From: Rhodospirillaceae bacterium
GTDB taxonomy: Bacteria; Pseudomonadota; Alphaproteobacteria; Puniceispirillales; Puniceispirillaceae
DNA: 15,326 nt
Reading direction: 5' to 3'
NCBI GenBank assembly: GCA_002721775.1
Contig: PBLM01000048.1
Coordinates: 39,327 to 54,652 of the forward strand
The notes beneath the pieces were generated by a model. It searched no databases. It saw only the letters and a list, made by a program, of their open reading frames with translations, and was not told the origin of the DNA. How positions within the stretch are numbered: position 1 is the stretch's first letter; each line of letters opens with the position of its first letter. Positions 1 through 7,274 of the stretch are shown here, piece by piece. The position numbers were made by a program, and so were the translations under genes.

Positions 1-128
1 AAAAGTTCAATGATTTCAATAAATGTAATGAAGCTGATCAGCACAAGAAGAGTTAGAAACAGAAACTTTGCGTACTTTCTTGACATATAGGCAATTAATG
101 TCAAAGGAATGGATGAAAAAAAAGACAT
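1..128 (-). CDS. lptG: LPS export permease LptG, N-terminal fragment cut by the window edge
   Basis: Only the first 42 codons are present; the gene continues past position 1. Reading leftward from the ATG at 128 gives a short polar and hydrophobic lead-in, then the pattern S-R-K-Y-A-K-F and a long hydrophobic helix ending F-I-E-I-I-E-L. This resembles the first transmembrane segment of LptG, whose helix usually ends in an acidic D/E-x-x-E motif. The start lies 2 nt after the lptF stop and is preceded by AGAGGTGG at good spacing, so the two genes are almost certainly co-transcribed. LptF and LptG form the transmembrane part of the LptB2FG ABC transporter, which pulls lipopolysaccharide out of the inner membrane. 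The call rests on position after lptF plus this first helix, since the rest of the protein is outside the window. Confidence 0.85.
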   Translation of the reverse strand, partial: MSFFSSIPLTLIAYMSRKYAKFLFLTLLVLISFITFIEIIEL

Positions 129-130
129 TA

Positions 131-1270
131 CTATCCACCTCTTGATGTGTTGAGAGAAGTTTGTTTTCGAAACCGCGACCAAAAAATTGAAAAGGCAGTT
201 GGATTCACAATAAGATAAAGGCCGAAAATCATTGGGAGAAGAATAACCAGATATAATGACGGCCATAACAAAGGCGTGTTGGCTGTAAGCGATCGGGTTA
301 TGATCAGCCCTGTTTGTATCAATACGCCTAGCAGAGCCACGGTCAGTATTCTTCTGTTAACCGTTTCGCGCAATATTCGGCCATGGAGCATGATAGATGT
401 TGCAAGAATGACCAAACATAGCGCTATAAATGGCGAGGCAATACGATAATGCCCCATGGCCTTACGATCATTTGCATATTTGACAGGCAAGGTGTCTGGA
501 GGAAAGAGCAAATTAAGAATATTTTCTTCATGAGAATCAAGAATATTACGTTGAGATGAAGTTGTTGAATTTTGCCCAATGTCTAGCGTGTGCGTTTCGA
601 ACGAAAGAGAGGCAGTGGAGGAGCCATCTAAGGCTAATTCTGTTCTCTGTCCGTTGCGTAAGATAAAGAAGGGTCGGCTATCAGAAACCAAAAATTGCCC
701 TGTTTCTGAGGTAAGTGTAATGAGACGGTCTGGATTGCGAGCATCCTGAATAAAGACACGCCCAACCTTATTTTGACTGATGCGTTCGCCAACAAATAAT
801 GTCATGTCATCTGCAATATCTATAAAAACATTGTCTTGAACTAACAGTTTGGGAATTGAAGCTCTCACAAGTATTTGTAATTCCTTAAATTTAGAATATC
901 CATAGGGTAGAATAATGAGTGAATTCACTGAAAGGATTGCCGTCAGAAGAAGGCCAAACAAAATAGGTATTTTGCTGAACTGGCTGGGGCTGATTCCTAT
1001 TGCCTGCATCACAATCAATTCACGATCAGTTAAAAACCGATAAATTGTCCAGATTACGCCAATAAAACCTGCCATGGGCAGGGCAATTATCAACCAGAGC
1101 GGCATCGGCAACAAAGACAACAGAATGAAATCAAAAAAAGACGCGTCCTTATTGACAACAAGCTCTAACATTCGAAGGGCATGATTTAGCCAGACAACCG
1201 CTAAAAGACTGGCTAAAACCAACAGAGTGGTGGAGGAGAACTGTCGGAACAGGTAACCATGAAAATTCAT
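131..1270 (-). CDS. lptF: LPS export permease LptF
   Basis: A 379-residue inner-membrane permease of the LptF/LptG (YjgP/YjgQ) family, part of the LptB2FG transporter that extracts LPS and passes it to LptC/LptA. Hydrophobic segments fall at about residues 14-32, 48-77, 101-122, 277-296, 309-328 and 335-357. A soluble, beta-rich periplasmic region lies between the third and fourth (about 125-270). This 3+3 arrangement and the total length are typical of the family. The family-like loop R-F-L-T-D-R-E-L-I-V-M-Q-A-I-G-I-S sits between the second and third segments. I chose the ATG at 1270 because GAGGG lies just upstream and the protein then begins M-N-F-H-G-Y-L-F-R-Q-F, as relatives do. A GTG at 1309 would add 13 residues and also has a purine-rich AAAGGA before it, so it cannot be excluded. 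lptG follows after 2 nt. The gene diverges from pepA, an arrangement common in Alphaproteobacteria. Confidence 0.92.
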   Translation of the reverse strand: MNFHGYLFRQFSSTTLLVLASLLAVVWLNHALRMLELVVNKDASFFDFILLSLLPMPLWLIIALPMAGFIGVIWTIYRFLTDRELIVMQAIGISPSQFSKIPILFGLLLTAILSVNSLIILPYGYSKFKELQILVRASIPKLLVQDNVFIDIADDMTLFVGERISQNKVGRVFIQDARNPDRLITLTSETGQFLVSDSRPFFILRNGQRTELALDGSSTASLSFETHTLDIGQNSTTSSQRNILDSHEENILNLLFPPDTLPVKYANDRKAMGHYRIASPFIALCLVILATSIMLHGRILRETVNRRILTVALLGVLIQTGLIITRSLTANTPLLWPSLYLVILLPMIFGLYLIVNPTAFSIFWSRFRKQTSLNTSRGG

Positions 1271-1503
1271 CTGGCCCTCATTTCCCGCATACGACACATT
1301 GATGAACACGATCCTTTACGACATAATCTTTGGGATCGTGAGTAGATACCATAATCAAATTGCTTTTTCTAGTCAGCTTAAGTTCTCTAAGCAATCAAAT
1401 GAAGTGGACAACAGCACATACCACTGGATAAATCTTTTCAAGTCTTCTACATAATGAAAACATAATATCTAATAAAGATTGATCGCTGCAGAGAGGAAAA
1501 CCC

Positions 1504-2958
1504 ATGCCTCATTATTTAACCATTCATTTTTCTGCGAAATCTTCTGAAAGTCGTGCCCGGCTTGTTCTCATGCATGCAAATGAAGGTATCGTCAATAAAG
1601 TGGATAAAGACCAGATGAAAACACTATTGGCTGCCTGTGATTCAGCTGATTTTTCAGGTGAGTCTGGTCAATTTTTACCTGTCCATTCTGTCCATGGACC
1701 TGTTCTGATTGCCGGAATTGGAAAAGGGATAGATACAGGTCAGTCAGCTGAGACGTGGGGCGGACGGTTGTTTGCACAAATGAAGTTAGCTCCCTTTAAT
1801 CTGTTGCAGATAGATGCTGACCTATTGCCAGCGGATATCATGCCGTCGGTCCTATGTGGGGCCCTATCAGCAAGTTATTATTTCGGTCAGTATTTCACAG
1901 TCAAAAAGCCAGAAACAATCGCGGCAGAATTGCTTGTGACTTCTGCAAATGAAGCAAAGCTGTCACGGTCATGGCAAAAGTATAAAGCACTAGTTGCAGG
2001 TGTATTCACCGCGCGTGACTTGCTGTATGAGCCTGCTAATGTTTTATATCCACAGGAATTCGCTCGTCGCTGCACTGAGCTGGAGGCGATTGGCCTGGAT
2101 GTGCAGATAATTCCTGAAAAACAACTTCAAAAACTAGGCATGGGCGCACTGCTTGGCGTGGGACAGGGGTCACGTCGTGACTCAGCAGTTGTTGTGATGA
2201 ACTGGCGAGGTGGCAGTGATGAGGCACCGATCGCTTTAGTGGGCAAAGGCGTCTGCTTTGATACAGGTGGTATTTCATTGAAACCAGCCAAGGGTATGGA
2301 AGATATGAAATGGGATATGGGCGGAGCAGCAGCAGTTACTGGTACAATGCACGCATTAGCTGGCCGTAAGGTAAAACGAAATGTTGTAGGCATTGTTGGC
2401 CTTGTAGAGAATATGCCAGATGGCAACGCGCAGCGACCAGGTGATGTAGTGACGTCTTTATCAGGTCAGACTATCGAAGTCATTAACACAGATGCTGAAG
2501 GCAGGTTGGTTCTGGCAGATATTTTGACATATGTGCAGGATAAATTTAAGCCACAGGCAATTGTAAATTTAGCAACATTGACAGGCGCGATCATTGTCTC
2601 TCTGGGAAAGGAATATGCTGGTTTGTTTTCCAATAATGATGTGCTGGCTAATGCAGTGACAACTGCTGGTGGCCATGTGGGAGAGAAATGCTGGCGCATG
2701 CCGATGGAAAAAGCATATGATGATATGTTGAAATCACATATCGCAGATATGAAAAATATTGGTGGCCCTTATGGGGGTGCAATTACTGCGGCCTGTTTCC
2801 TAAATCGGTTTATTCAAAATGATACGCCCTGGGTGCATCTGGATATTGCTGGAAAAGCTTGGTCAGAAAAAGCGAAGCCAACAGTTCCCAAAGGAGGAAC
2901 CGGGTTTGGCGTAAGGCTATTGAATCAGATGATAGATGACTGGGTGGACATGAAATAG
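1504..2958 (+). CDS. pepA: Leucyl aminopeptidase (M17 family, PepA)
   Basis: A 484-residue cytosolic M17 metallo-aminopeptidase that removes N-terminal residues from peptides, probably as a hexamer with two metal ions per active site. The C-terminal catalytic half contains the diagnostic NTDAEGRL motif (328-335). By spacing against E. coli PepA, the metal ligands are Lys248, Asp253, Asp271, Asp330 and Glu332, and the catalytic pair is Lys260 and Arg334. All are present. The N-terminal domain (about 1-150) is less conserved, as usual in this family. The ATG is preceded by GAGAGGA. The stop codon abuts the ATG of holC, so the two are probably translated in a coupled way. E. coli PepA also acts as a DNA-binding protein in Xer recombination and carAB control; nothing here shows that role. 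pepA-holC-ndk next to divergent lptF-lptG is a familiar alphaproteobacterial order. Confidence 0.97.
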   Translation: MPHYLTIHFSAKSSESRARLVLMHANEGIVNKVDKDQMKTLLAACDSADFSGESGQFLPVHSVHGPVLIAGIGKGIDTGQSAETWGGRLFAQMKLAPFNLLQIDADLLPADIMPSVLCGALSASYYFGQYFTVKKPETIAAELLVTSANEAKLSRSWQKYKALVAGVFTARDLLYEPANVLYPQEFARRCTELEAIGLDVQIIPEKQLQKLGMGALLGVGQGSRRDSAVVVMNWRGGSDEAPIALVGKGVCFDTGGISLKPAKGMEDMKWDMGGAAAVTGTMHALAGRKVKRNVVGIVGLVENMPDGNAQRPGDVVTSLSGQTIEVINTDAEGRLVLADILTYVQDKFKPQAIVNLATLTGAIIVSLGKEYAGLFSNNDVLANAVTTAGGHVGEKCWRMPMEKAYDDMLKSHIADMKNIGGPYGGAITAACFLNRFIQNDTPWVHLDIAGKAWSEKAKPTVPKGGTGFGVRLLNQMIDDWVDMK

Positions 2959-3462
2959 ATGGATGAGGAAAAGGAAACCAATCAGTTTTTCGAACAAGCT
3001 GAACCAGCTCTGTTGCAGATTGACTTTTATCATTTGCGGGACGCTGATCTGGCAACACCGCTAGCTATGCTTGCACATAAAACAGTTACATCTGGTCATA
3101 AGCTTCTTATCATTGCGCAAAAGGACTACCATGCTGCTATCAGTGAAAGACTGTGGTCGTTCCGGCCAGACAGCTTTCTGGCTCATGCTGCAGATGAGGA
3201 TCAGGGTCATGAACATGCACAGATATGGCTGACAAGTGATGTTGCTGCAAATCAGATTGACGCCCGTTTTTTAGCATTGACCGCAGGACTTGAACCGCCC
3301 GAAGTTCAAAAATTTGATCGGGTATTTAACTTGTTTGACGGAACAAGTCAGACAACTGTCTCTGCCGCACGCGACAGCTGGAAACGCTGGTCTGGAGCAG
3401 ATGATGTTACCTGTCGGTATTTTGCGCAGGATGATCAGGGCTGCTGGAGCCAGAAAAAATAA
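2959..3462 (+). CDS. holC: DNA polymerase III chi subunit (HolC)
   Basis: A 167-residue protein matching the chi subunit of the DNA polymerase III clamp loader, which links the replisome to single-strand-binding protein. The characteristic start I-D-F-Y-H-L (21-26) is followed by a helix and by H-K-L-L-I-I-A-Q (47-54). The best family signature is E-R-L-W-S-F-R-P-D-S-F-L-A-H (63-76). The later block F-D-R-V-F-N-L-F-D is also typical. About 20 residues precede the conserved core, more than in most chi proteins. No other ATG lies between, but a TTG at codon 19 could be the true start. The ATG at 2959 immediately follows the pepA stop (TAGATG), which favours translational coupling and supports the longer form. 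No obvious terminator follows, so some read-through into ndk is possible. Confidence 0.92.
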   Translation: MDEEKETNQFFEQAEPALLQIDFYHLRDADLATPLAMLAHKTVTSGHKLLIIAQKDYHAAISERLWSFRPDSFLAHAADEDQGHEHAQIWLTSDVAANQIDARFLALTAGLEPPEVQKFDRVFNLFDGTSQTTVSAARDSWKRWSGADDVTCRYFAQDDQGCWSQKK

Positions 3463-3508
3463 GGTATGGTAATAGTTGCTTCCTGCTGAAACATAGCAAA
3501 AATAGCTC

Positions 3509-3536
3509 TTGTCTTCCCGCCTGAGTTTGATATAAG
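3509..3536 (+). promoter_or_regulatory. Probable sigma70-type promoter of ndk
   Basis: TTGTCT (3509-3514) and TATAAG (3531-3536) are separated by 16 nt and lie about 60 nt upstream of the ndk start. An imperfectly placed dyad, CCGCCT at 3517-3522 and AGGCGG at 3535-3540, covers the -10 element and could be an operator. It has no T-tract, so it is unlikely to be a terminator. This is a pattern match by eye only. Confidence 0.45.
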
Positions 3537-3597
3537 GCGGCCACTAGCAGCGTACATGGACGTATCAACTGCGTTTTCTTTTCAAAAGGATTTTATT

Positions 3598-4020
3598 ATG
3601 GTGGCTTCACGCACATTTTCCATTATCAAACCAGATGCCACGCGTCGTAATTTGACAGGGGCGATTAATTCTAAAATCGAAGATTCTGGGCTGAGAATTG
3701 TTGCCCAGAGACGCATTCACATGAGTCGTGAACAAGCGCAGATGTTTTATTCTGTTCATGCTGAGCGGCCATTCTATAATGACCTTGTTGACTTCATGAC
3801 TTCAGGCCCGGTTGTGGTGCAGGTGCTTGAAGGTGAGAACGCTGTGACGACATACCGCGAAATCATGGGGGCTACCAATCCAGCTGACGCGGCTGACGGC
3901 ACAATCCGCAAATTATTCGCGGAGTCTATTGAAGCCAATTCCGTACATGGCTCTGATAGCGACGATAACGCGGTGATCGAAATCGCTCATTTTTTTTCGG
4001 AAGACGACATTGTTGGATGA
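3598..4020 (+). CDS. ndk: Nucleoside diphosphate kinase
   Basis: A 140-residue enzyme, exactly the usual bacterial length, which transfers the gamma phosphate of ATP to nucleoside diphosphates through a phosphohistidine. The catalytic His117 lies in the hallmark N-S-V-H-G-S-D-S stretch (115-122). Lys11 in I-I-K-P-D and Arg104 in the G-T-I-R region are the expected nucleotide-binding residues. The ATG at 3598 is chosen because AAAAGGA precedes it and the protein then starts [13 protein letters not shown]. An in-frame ATG at 3556 would add 14 unconserved residues and has no Shine-Dalgarno sequence. The gene ends just before a strong bidirectional terminator. It supplies NTPs and dNTPs, alongside the purine genes a short distance to the right. 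Confidence 0.98.
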   Translation: MVASRTFSIIKPDATRRNLTGAINSKIEDSGLRIVAQRRIHMSREQAQMFYSVHAERPFYNDLVDFMTSGPVVVQVLEGENAVTTYREIMGATNPADAADGTIRKLFAESIEANSVHGSDSDDNAVIEIAHFFSEDDIVG

Positions 4021-4040
4021 CAAGCTGTTTATAAAAATTT

Positions 4041-4074
4041 AAAAAAAGCGAGGTGATATAGTCTCGTTTTTTTT
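4041..4074. terminator. Bidirectional intrinsic terminator between ndk and the oxidase subunit gene
   Basis: CGAG (4049-4052) and CTCG (4063-4066) form a short stem with a 10-nt loop. The stem is flanked by seven A residues at 4041-4047 and eight T residues at 4067-4074. The A and T runs can extend the pairing and give a U-tract on either strand. It lies 20 nt after the ndk stop and 15 nt beyond the end of the convergent gene at 4090, so it can serve both. Confidence 0.75.
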
Positions 4075-4089
4075 ATTTCAGAACCATTT

Positions 4090-4221
4090 TCAAACAAGGA
4101 AATAGGCCATAAGGGCAAGTGTGATTATAATCGCCACGACAATATATTTTGAAAAGTTTAAAAAGCCTTCATAAAAGGCGAGATTATTCTTGGCATGTTT
4201 GTCAAACTTGTCTGTATTCAT
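4090..4221 (-). CDS. aa3-type cytochrome c oxidase subunit IV (small alphaproteobacterial type)
   Basis: A 43-residue protein with a short charged N-terminus (MNTDKFDKHAKNN), then F-Y-E-G-F-L-N-F-S-K, and a single C-terminal membrane helix of about 20 residues ending A-Y-F-L-V. This is the layout of the small bacterial aa3 oxidase subunit IV (COX4_pro_2 type), in which a histidine-containing start leads to an aromatic-Gly-Phe motif and one helix. In known structures this subunit packs against subunits I and III and is not essential for catalysis. The ATG at 4221 is chosen because GAGG lies about 9 nt upstream. An in-frame ATG at 4290 would add 23 residues with no family resemblance. The gene stands apart from other cox genes in this window and has its own candidate promoter and terminator. 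The protein is so short that similarity by eye is suggestive, not proof. Confidence 0.72.
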   Translation of the reverse strand: MNTDKFDKHAKNNLAFYEGFLNFSKYIVVAIIITLALMAYFLV

Positions 4222-4261
4222 AAATTTATGCCTCGGTTCAGATGTTTGAGTTTCTGCCCTA

Positions 4262-4290
4262 TTTATGCCTTTACCAAGCGATGAAATCAA
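4262..4290 (-). promoter_or_regulatory. Candidate promoter of the oxidase subunit IV gene
   Basis: On the minus strand, TTGATT (4285-4290) and CATAAA (4262-4267) are spaced by 17 nt, about 40 nt upstream of the ATG at 4221. The -35 is good and the -10 mediocre. GGCATAAAT, which contains the -10, recurs just before the start codon; this may be coincidence in AT-rich DNA. Confidence 0.4.
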
Positions 4291-4323
4291 GATGGCACAA
4301 AAGTGTTTTTACTGTTTAGGTAT

Positions 4324-4965
4324 TCAGCTTAATGATGGAAAGGTAATCGTTCCTGCTGAGACAGCGCTTAGGCGAGAAGTATCATACCATATGACCGTTT
4401 GGTTTTGCAGGTTTAGTGCGCCTTCGCTGAGAGCTGTAATTACAGCAGGATAAAGCTGGTGTTCGCACCTCAACACTCTGTCTGCTAGAGATTGCTCAGT
4501 ATCATCAGTCCTTACAGCGAGTTTAGCCTGCGCGATTAACGGACCGTCATCAAGGGAAGCGGTGACCATATGAACAGAAACACCATGCTCACTACGTTTA
4601 TCAGCAAGAACCCGAGCATGTGTGTTTAAGCCTTTGTAATCTGGCAATAATGAGGGGTGGATATTGATAATGCGGCCATTAAATCTTTCAATGAAGGTTC
4701 CGGATAGCACAGACATATATCCTGCCAATACAATCAAATCTGGTTTTGGGCGTGCCAGCTGTTCGGCTAGTTTCGCTTCATGTTCTTGCTTAGACAGATA
4801 GATTTTGCGGTCAACAAGAACGGTTTTATGGCCTGCAGTGGCAGCGAACTCAAGCCCATCTGCCGGCCGGTCAGAGGCAACAAGGCAAATTTCAAACCCA
4901 TCTTTGTTATTCGACAGCGCAGCCATATTGCTGCCTCTGCCCGAAATCAGAATAGCGATCCGCAT
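4324..4965 (-). CDS. purN: Phosphoribosylglycinamide formyltransferase 1 (PurN)
   Basis: A 213-residue GAR transformylase, which transfers a formyl group from 10-formyl-tetrahydrofolate to glycinamide ribonucleotide, the third step of de novo purine synthesis. It starts with the family N-terminus I-A-I-L-I-S-G-R-G-S-N-M (3-14), the phosphoribosyl-binding loop. The catalytic Asn101 and His103 lie in N-I-H-P-S-L-L-P (101-108), and Asp139 occupies the position of the E. coli catalytic Asp144. H-G-V-S-V-H-M-V (127-134) is also conserved. The ATG is preceded by AAGG at a slightly long distance. The gene starts 28 nt after the purM stop, so the two form a purM-purN operon as in many bacteria. The last 20 or so residues extend beyond the conserved core. 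Confidence 0.97.
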   Translation of the reverse strand: MRIAILISGRGSNMAALSNNKDGFEICLVASDRPADGLEFAATAGHKTVLVDRKIYLSKQEHEAKLAEQLARPKPDLIVLAGYMSVLSGTFIERFNGRIINIHPSLLPDYKGLNTHARVLADKRSEHGVSVHMVTASLDDGPLIAQAKLAVRTDDTEQSLADRVLRCEHQLYPAVITALSEGALNLQNQTVIWYDTSRLSAVSAGTITFPSLS

Positions 4966-4993
4966 GGCAAAACCTTATTTTGCGGTAACAGTT

Positions 4994-6070
4994 TCATGCC
5001 CATGCTCTGTCAACATGATTCAAGATAACAGCGTCATTTCGACGTTTAACTATCCTGCCGGCGATCCAGCAATCCTCACCTGTCTGAAGAATTTGTTTTA
5101 ATATGATGTCAGCATCTTCTGGCCGCACTGAGATTAACATGCCAATTCCACAATTAAATGTTCGGGCAAGTTCATAATTTTCCATCTGCGCTGCTAGCTT
5201 CAGCCAGCAAAAAACAGGCGGCAGCGGGCGTGCTTTCAGTTCAAGGTGAAGTGCCAGATCATTACTGAATACCCGAGGGGGATTTTCGATTAGCCCTCCT
5301 CCGGTAATATGACTGATTGAGGTTACAGTGCCTGTTAACAGCGCGGCTTTGACAGCGTCTGCATAAATACGTGTTGGCGCAAGTAATGCTGTTCCAAGCG
5401 GCATGTGGCTTGCAAATGGCGCGGCTTTAGATAAATCCAACTCTAGGCTGGAAATGATTTTACGCACGAGAGAAAAGCCGTTGGCATGAATGCCGGATGA
5501 GGGCAGAGCGAGGACCACATCGCCTTCCTTGACATTGTCTGTTGAAAGTAACTGTCCTCTCTCTGCTGCTCCCACACAAAAGCCTGCGAGGTCATATCCA
5601 CCTGTCGGGTACACGCCTGGCATTTCTGCTGTTTCGCCGCCGATGAGGGCGCAACCTGCCTCAATACAACCATCTGCAACACCTTCAATAATGCTGGCCG
5701 CTGTTGTCGTATCCAGTTTACCAGTTGCAAAATAATCTAGGAAAAACAGGGGGAGGGCGCCTTGTGCAAGAATATCATTTGCGCACATCGCAACCAGATC
5801 AATGCCCAAATCCCTGTGCTGGCCCACGGCTTGTGCTAATTCTAATTTGGTGCCAACACCATCTGTCGCTGCAACAAGAATGGGATCACGAAATCCGGCC
5901 GCCTTCAAATCAAACAAGCCGCCAAAGCCGCCCAAATCAGGGTTTGCCCCGGCTCTGTTTGTACGACGTGCAGCAGGCTTAATGGCGTCCACCAGCGCAA
6001 CACCAGTGTCAATGTTAACGCCAGCGTCCCTATAAGTGGAGGGGACTGTCTGGCTTTCTTTTTTGGACAT
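4994..6070 (-). CDS. purM: Phosphoribosylformylglycinamidine cyclo-ligase (AIR synthetase, PurM)
   Basis: A 358-residue ATP-dependent enzyme that closes the imidazole ring to give 5-aminoimidazole ribonucleotide in purine synthesis. Family blocks occur in order: Y-R-D-A-G-V-N-I-D (13-21), G-G-F-G-G-L-F-D (47-54), A-T-D-G-V-G-T-K-L (68-76), M-C-A-N-D-I-L-A-Q-G-A (95-105), G-G-E-T-A-E-M-P-G (144-152), S-S-G-I-H-A-N-G-F-S-L-V-R, and H-I-T-G-G-G-L-I-E-N. Length is close to the usual 345-355. The ATG at 6070 has GGAAG upstream at about 10 nt. It is first in the purMN operon and diverges from the DUF2066-like gene across an 88-nt gap. No purine riboswitch or clear PurR operator is visible there. 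Confidence 0.98.
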   Translation of the reverse strand: MSKKESQTVPSTYRDAGVNIDTGVALVDAIKPAARRTNRAGANPDLGGFGGLFDLKAAGFRDPILVAATDGVGTKLELAQAVGQHRDLGIDLVAMCANDILAQGALPLFFLDYFATGKLDTTTAASIIEGVADGCIEAGCALIGGETAEMPGVYPTGGYDLAGFCVGAAERGQLLSTDNVKEGDVVLALPSSGIHANGFSLVRKIISSLELDLSKAAPFASHMPLGTALLAPTRIYADAVKAALLTGTVTSISHITGGGLIENPPRVFSNDLALHLELKARPLPPVFCWLKLAAQMENYELARTFNCGIGMLISVRPEDADIILKQILQTGEDCWIAGRIVKRRNDAVILNHVDRAWA

Positions 6071-6117
6071 ATTCTTTTAACTTCCTCTTTAGTTCAGTAG
6101 TCTGAATGGCAAATCCA

Positions 6118-6127
6118 CGTTATAACG
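6118..6127. repeat. Perfect 10-nt palindrome between purM and the DUF2066-like gene
   Basis: CGTTATAACG sits near the middle of the 88-nt divergent intergenic region. It contains TATAAC on both strands, so it could be a shared -10 element or a small operator. No convincing -35 lies at the right distance on either side. Confidence 0.3.
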
Positions 6128-6158
6128 GAATAAGGGATAACAGGGGTGTTTTCAAACA

Positions 6159-7253
6159 ATGCGCTGTAATACCATGTTTATGGCTATGTGTTTAGCTTTA
6201 TCCACATCATTTGTGCAGGCTGAAACCTGCTCAAGTCCTGCATTTGCAGTGAATGGGCTTCAGTTAGACACAACAGCAGTAGATGGAACTCTGGCACGCA
6301 AAAAGGCCCTAAGTCAGGCGACTGCGGATGCTTTTGCCATTATTAAAAGACGTCTTCTGCTTCCCGCTCAACCGGCAGCAGCTCAGCTTAATGAATTGGC
6401 CTTTGAGGATTTTATTGATTTCATTCGTATTGAATCTGAAACAGCCTTAGCACAGCGTTATATTGCTGAGATTGATATTTGTTTTGACCCTGTGAGAATG
6501 CGCGATCAATTCATAAAATTAGGTCTGCTTTGGTCAGAATTATTTAGCTCGCCGGTATTGCTTCTGCCTGTGTGGCAGGAACCTTCAGGCACAAGGGTAT
6601 GGACCCGAAATGTCGCTTGGCTAGATGTCTGGCGGCAAATAGATGCTCAGGACGATCAGCTGTTACGTTTTACTATTCTTACACCTGACCTGGCGCTAGA
6701 ACGTCGTCTGCCTCCTGAACGAATCCACGGTTATGATGCTAGTGTACTGGCCTTATCTGCAGCAGCAGCAGGGGCGCAGCAAGTTGCAGTTTTGTTCGCT
6801 GGTCTGGAATATACAGGCGAAGTGCCAAAGCTGGTTATGAAAGCAGATCTGTTCGATGCAGATGGAAAGTTTTTATCTGAGATAAGCGCAGTTGAAACAG
6901 ATATGAACGGGCGCACAAACCTGCCCGAAGCATTCAATTATTTTCGCGAGGACTTTATCGCTACATTATCGGGTGTTTGGCGGCAGGAAAACCTTTACAC
7001 GCTTGAAAACCGGGCAGACATTCATGTTGAATTACCTGTTAGTGATCTACGGAGTTGGTACCGGTTACGCACGCTGTTATTTGAATTACCCATAGTCCAA
7101 TCTCTATCTGTTGTGAAACTAACATCTAGGTCTGGTCTTCTGAAGCTCAGCCTATCTGGTTCTGTCGAAGCCTTGCAGATGGCAGTGCGTTCAATTGGAT
7201 ACAGGCTTGAGGCTGCCGGAGGGGTCTATCAGTTAAAGCTTGACCCAAGCTGA
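6159..7253 (+). CDS. Secreted DUF2066-like protein of unknown function
   Basis: A 364-residue protein with a probable signal peptide: short basic start (M-R-C-N), hydrophobic core, and likely cleavage after V-Q-A at residue 21. It resembles the DUF2066 family by a region of A-R-K-K-A-L-S-Q-A-T-A-D-A-F near 46-59 followed by a basic R-R-L-L-L (64-68), and by the block S-P-V-L-L-L-P-V-W (131-139) followed by a tryptophan-rich stretch (W-T-R-N-V-A-W-L-D-V-W). The C-terminal 75 residues (about 290-364) look like a separate small alpha/beta domain. The function of the family is not known to me. In many Alphaproteobacteria such a gene lies between purM and hda, as here. The ATG at 6159 has CAGGGG about 11 nt upstream; an internal ATG at codon 6 would shorten the signal peptide. 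hda follows after 21 nt, suggesting an operon. Confidence 0.75.
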   Translation: MRCNTMFMAMCLALSTSFVQAETCSSPAFAVNGLQLDTTAVDGTLARKKALSQATADAFAIIKRRLLLPAQPAAAQLNELAFEDFIDFIRIESETALAQRYIAEIDICFDPVRMRDQFIKLGLLWSELFSSPVLLLPVWQEPSGTRVWTRNVAWLDVWRQIDAQDDQLLRFTILTPDLALERRLPPERIHGYDASVLALSAAAAGAQQVAVLFAGLEYTGEVPKLVMKADLFDADGKFLSEISAVETDMNGRTNLPEAFNYFREDFIATLSGVWRQENLYTLENRADIHVELPVSDLRSWYRLRTLLFELPIVQSLSVVKLTSRSGLLKLSLSGSVEALQMAVRSIGYRLEAAGGVYQLKLDPS

Positions 7254-7274
7254 ATAGATGACTGTTTGCATGAA

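Noticed and set aside
1310..1503. Possible promoters in the lptF-pepA divergent region (for example TAATAT at 1463-1468).
   Set aside because: A promoter for each gene must exist here, but no -35 lies at a plausible spacing from this -10, so I could not support a specific site.
4994..6070. Several long open frames on the plus strand opposite purM.
   Set aside because: They overlap a gene with every PurM motif, have no family resemblance or ribosome site, and reflect the codon bias of purM.
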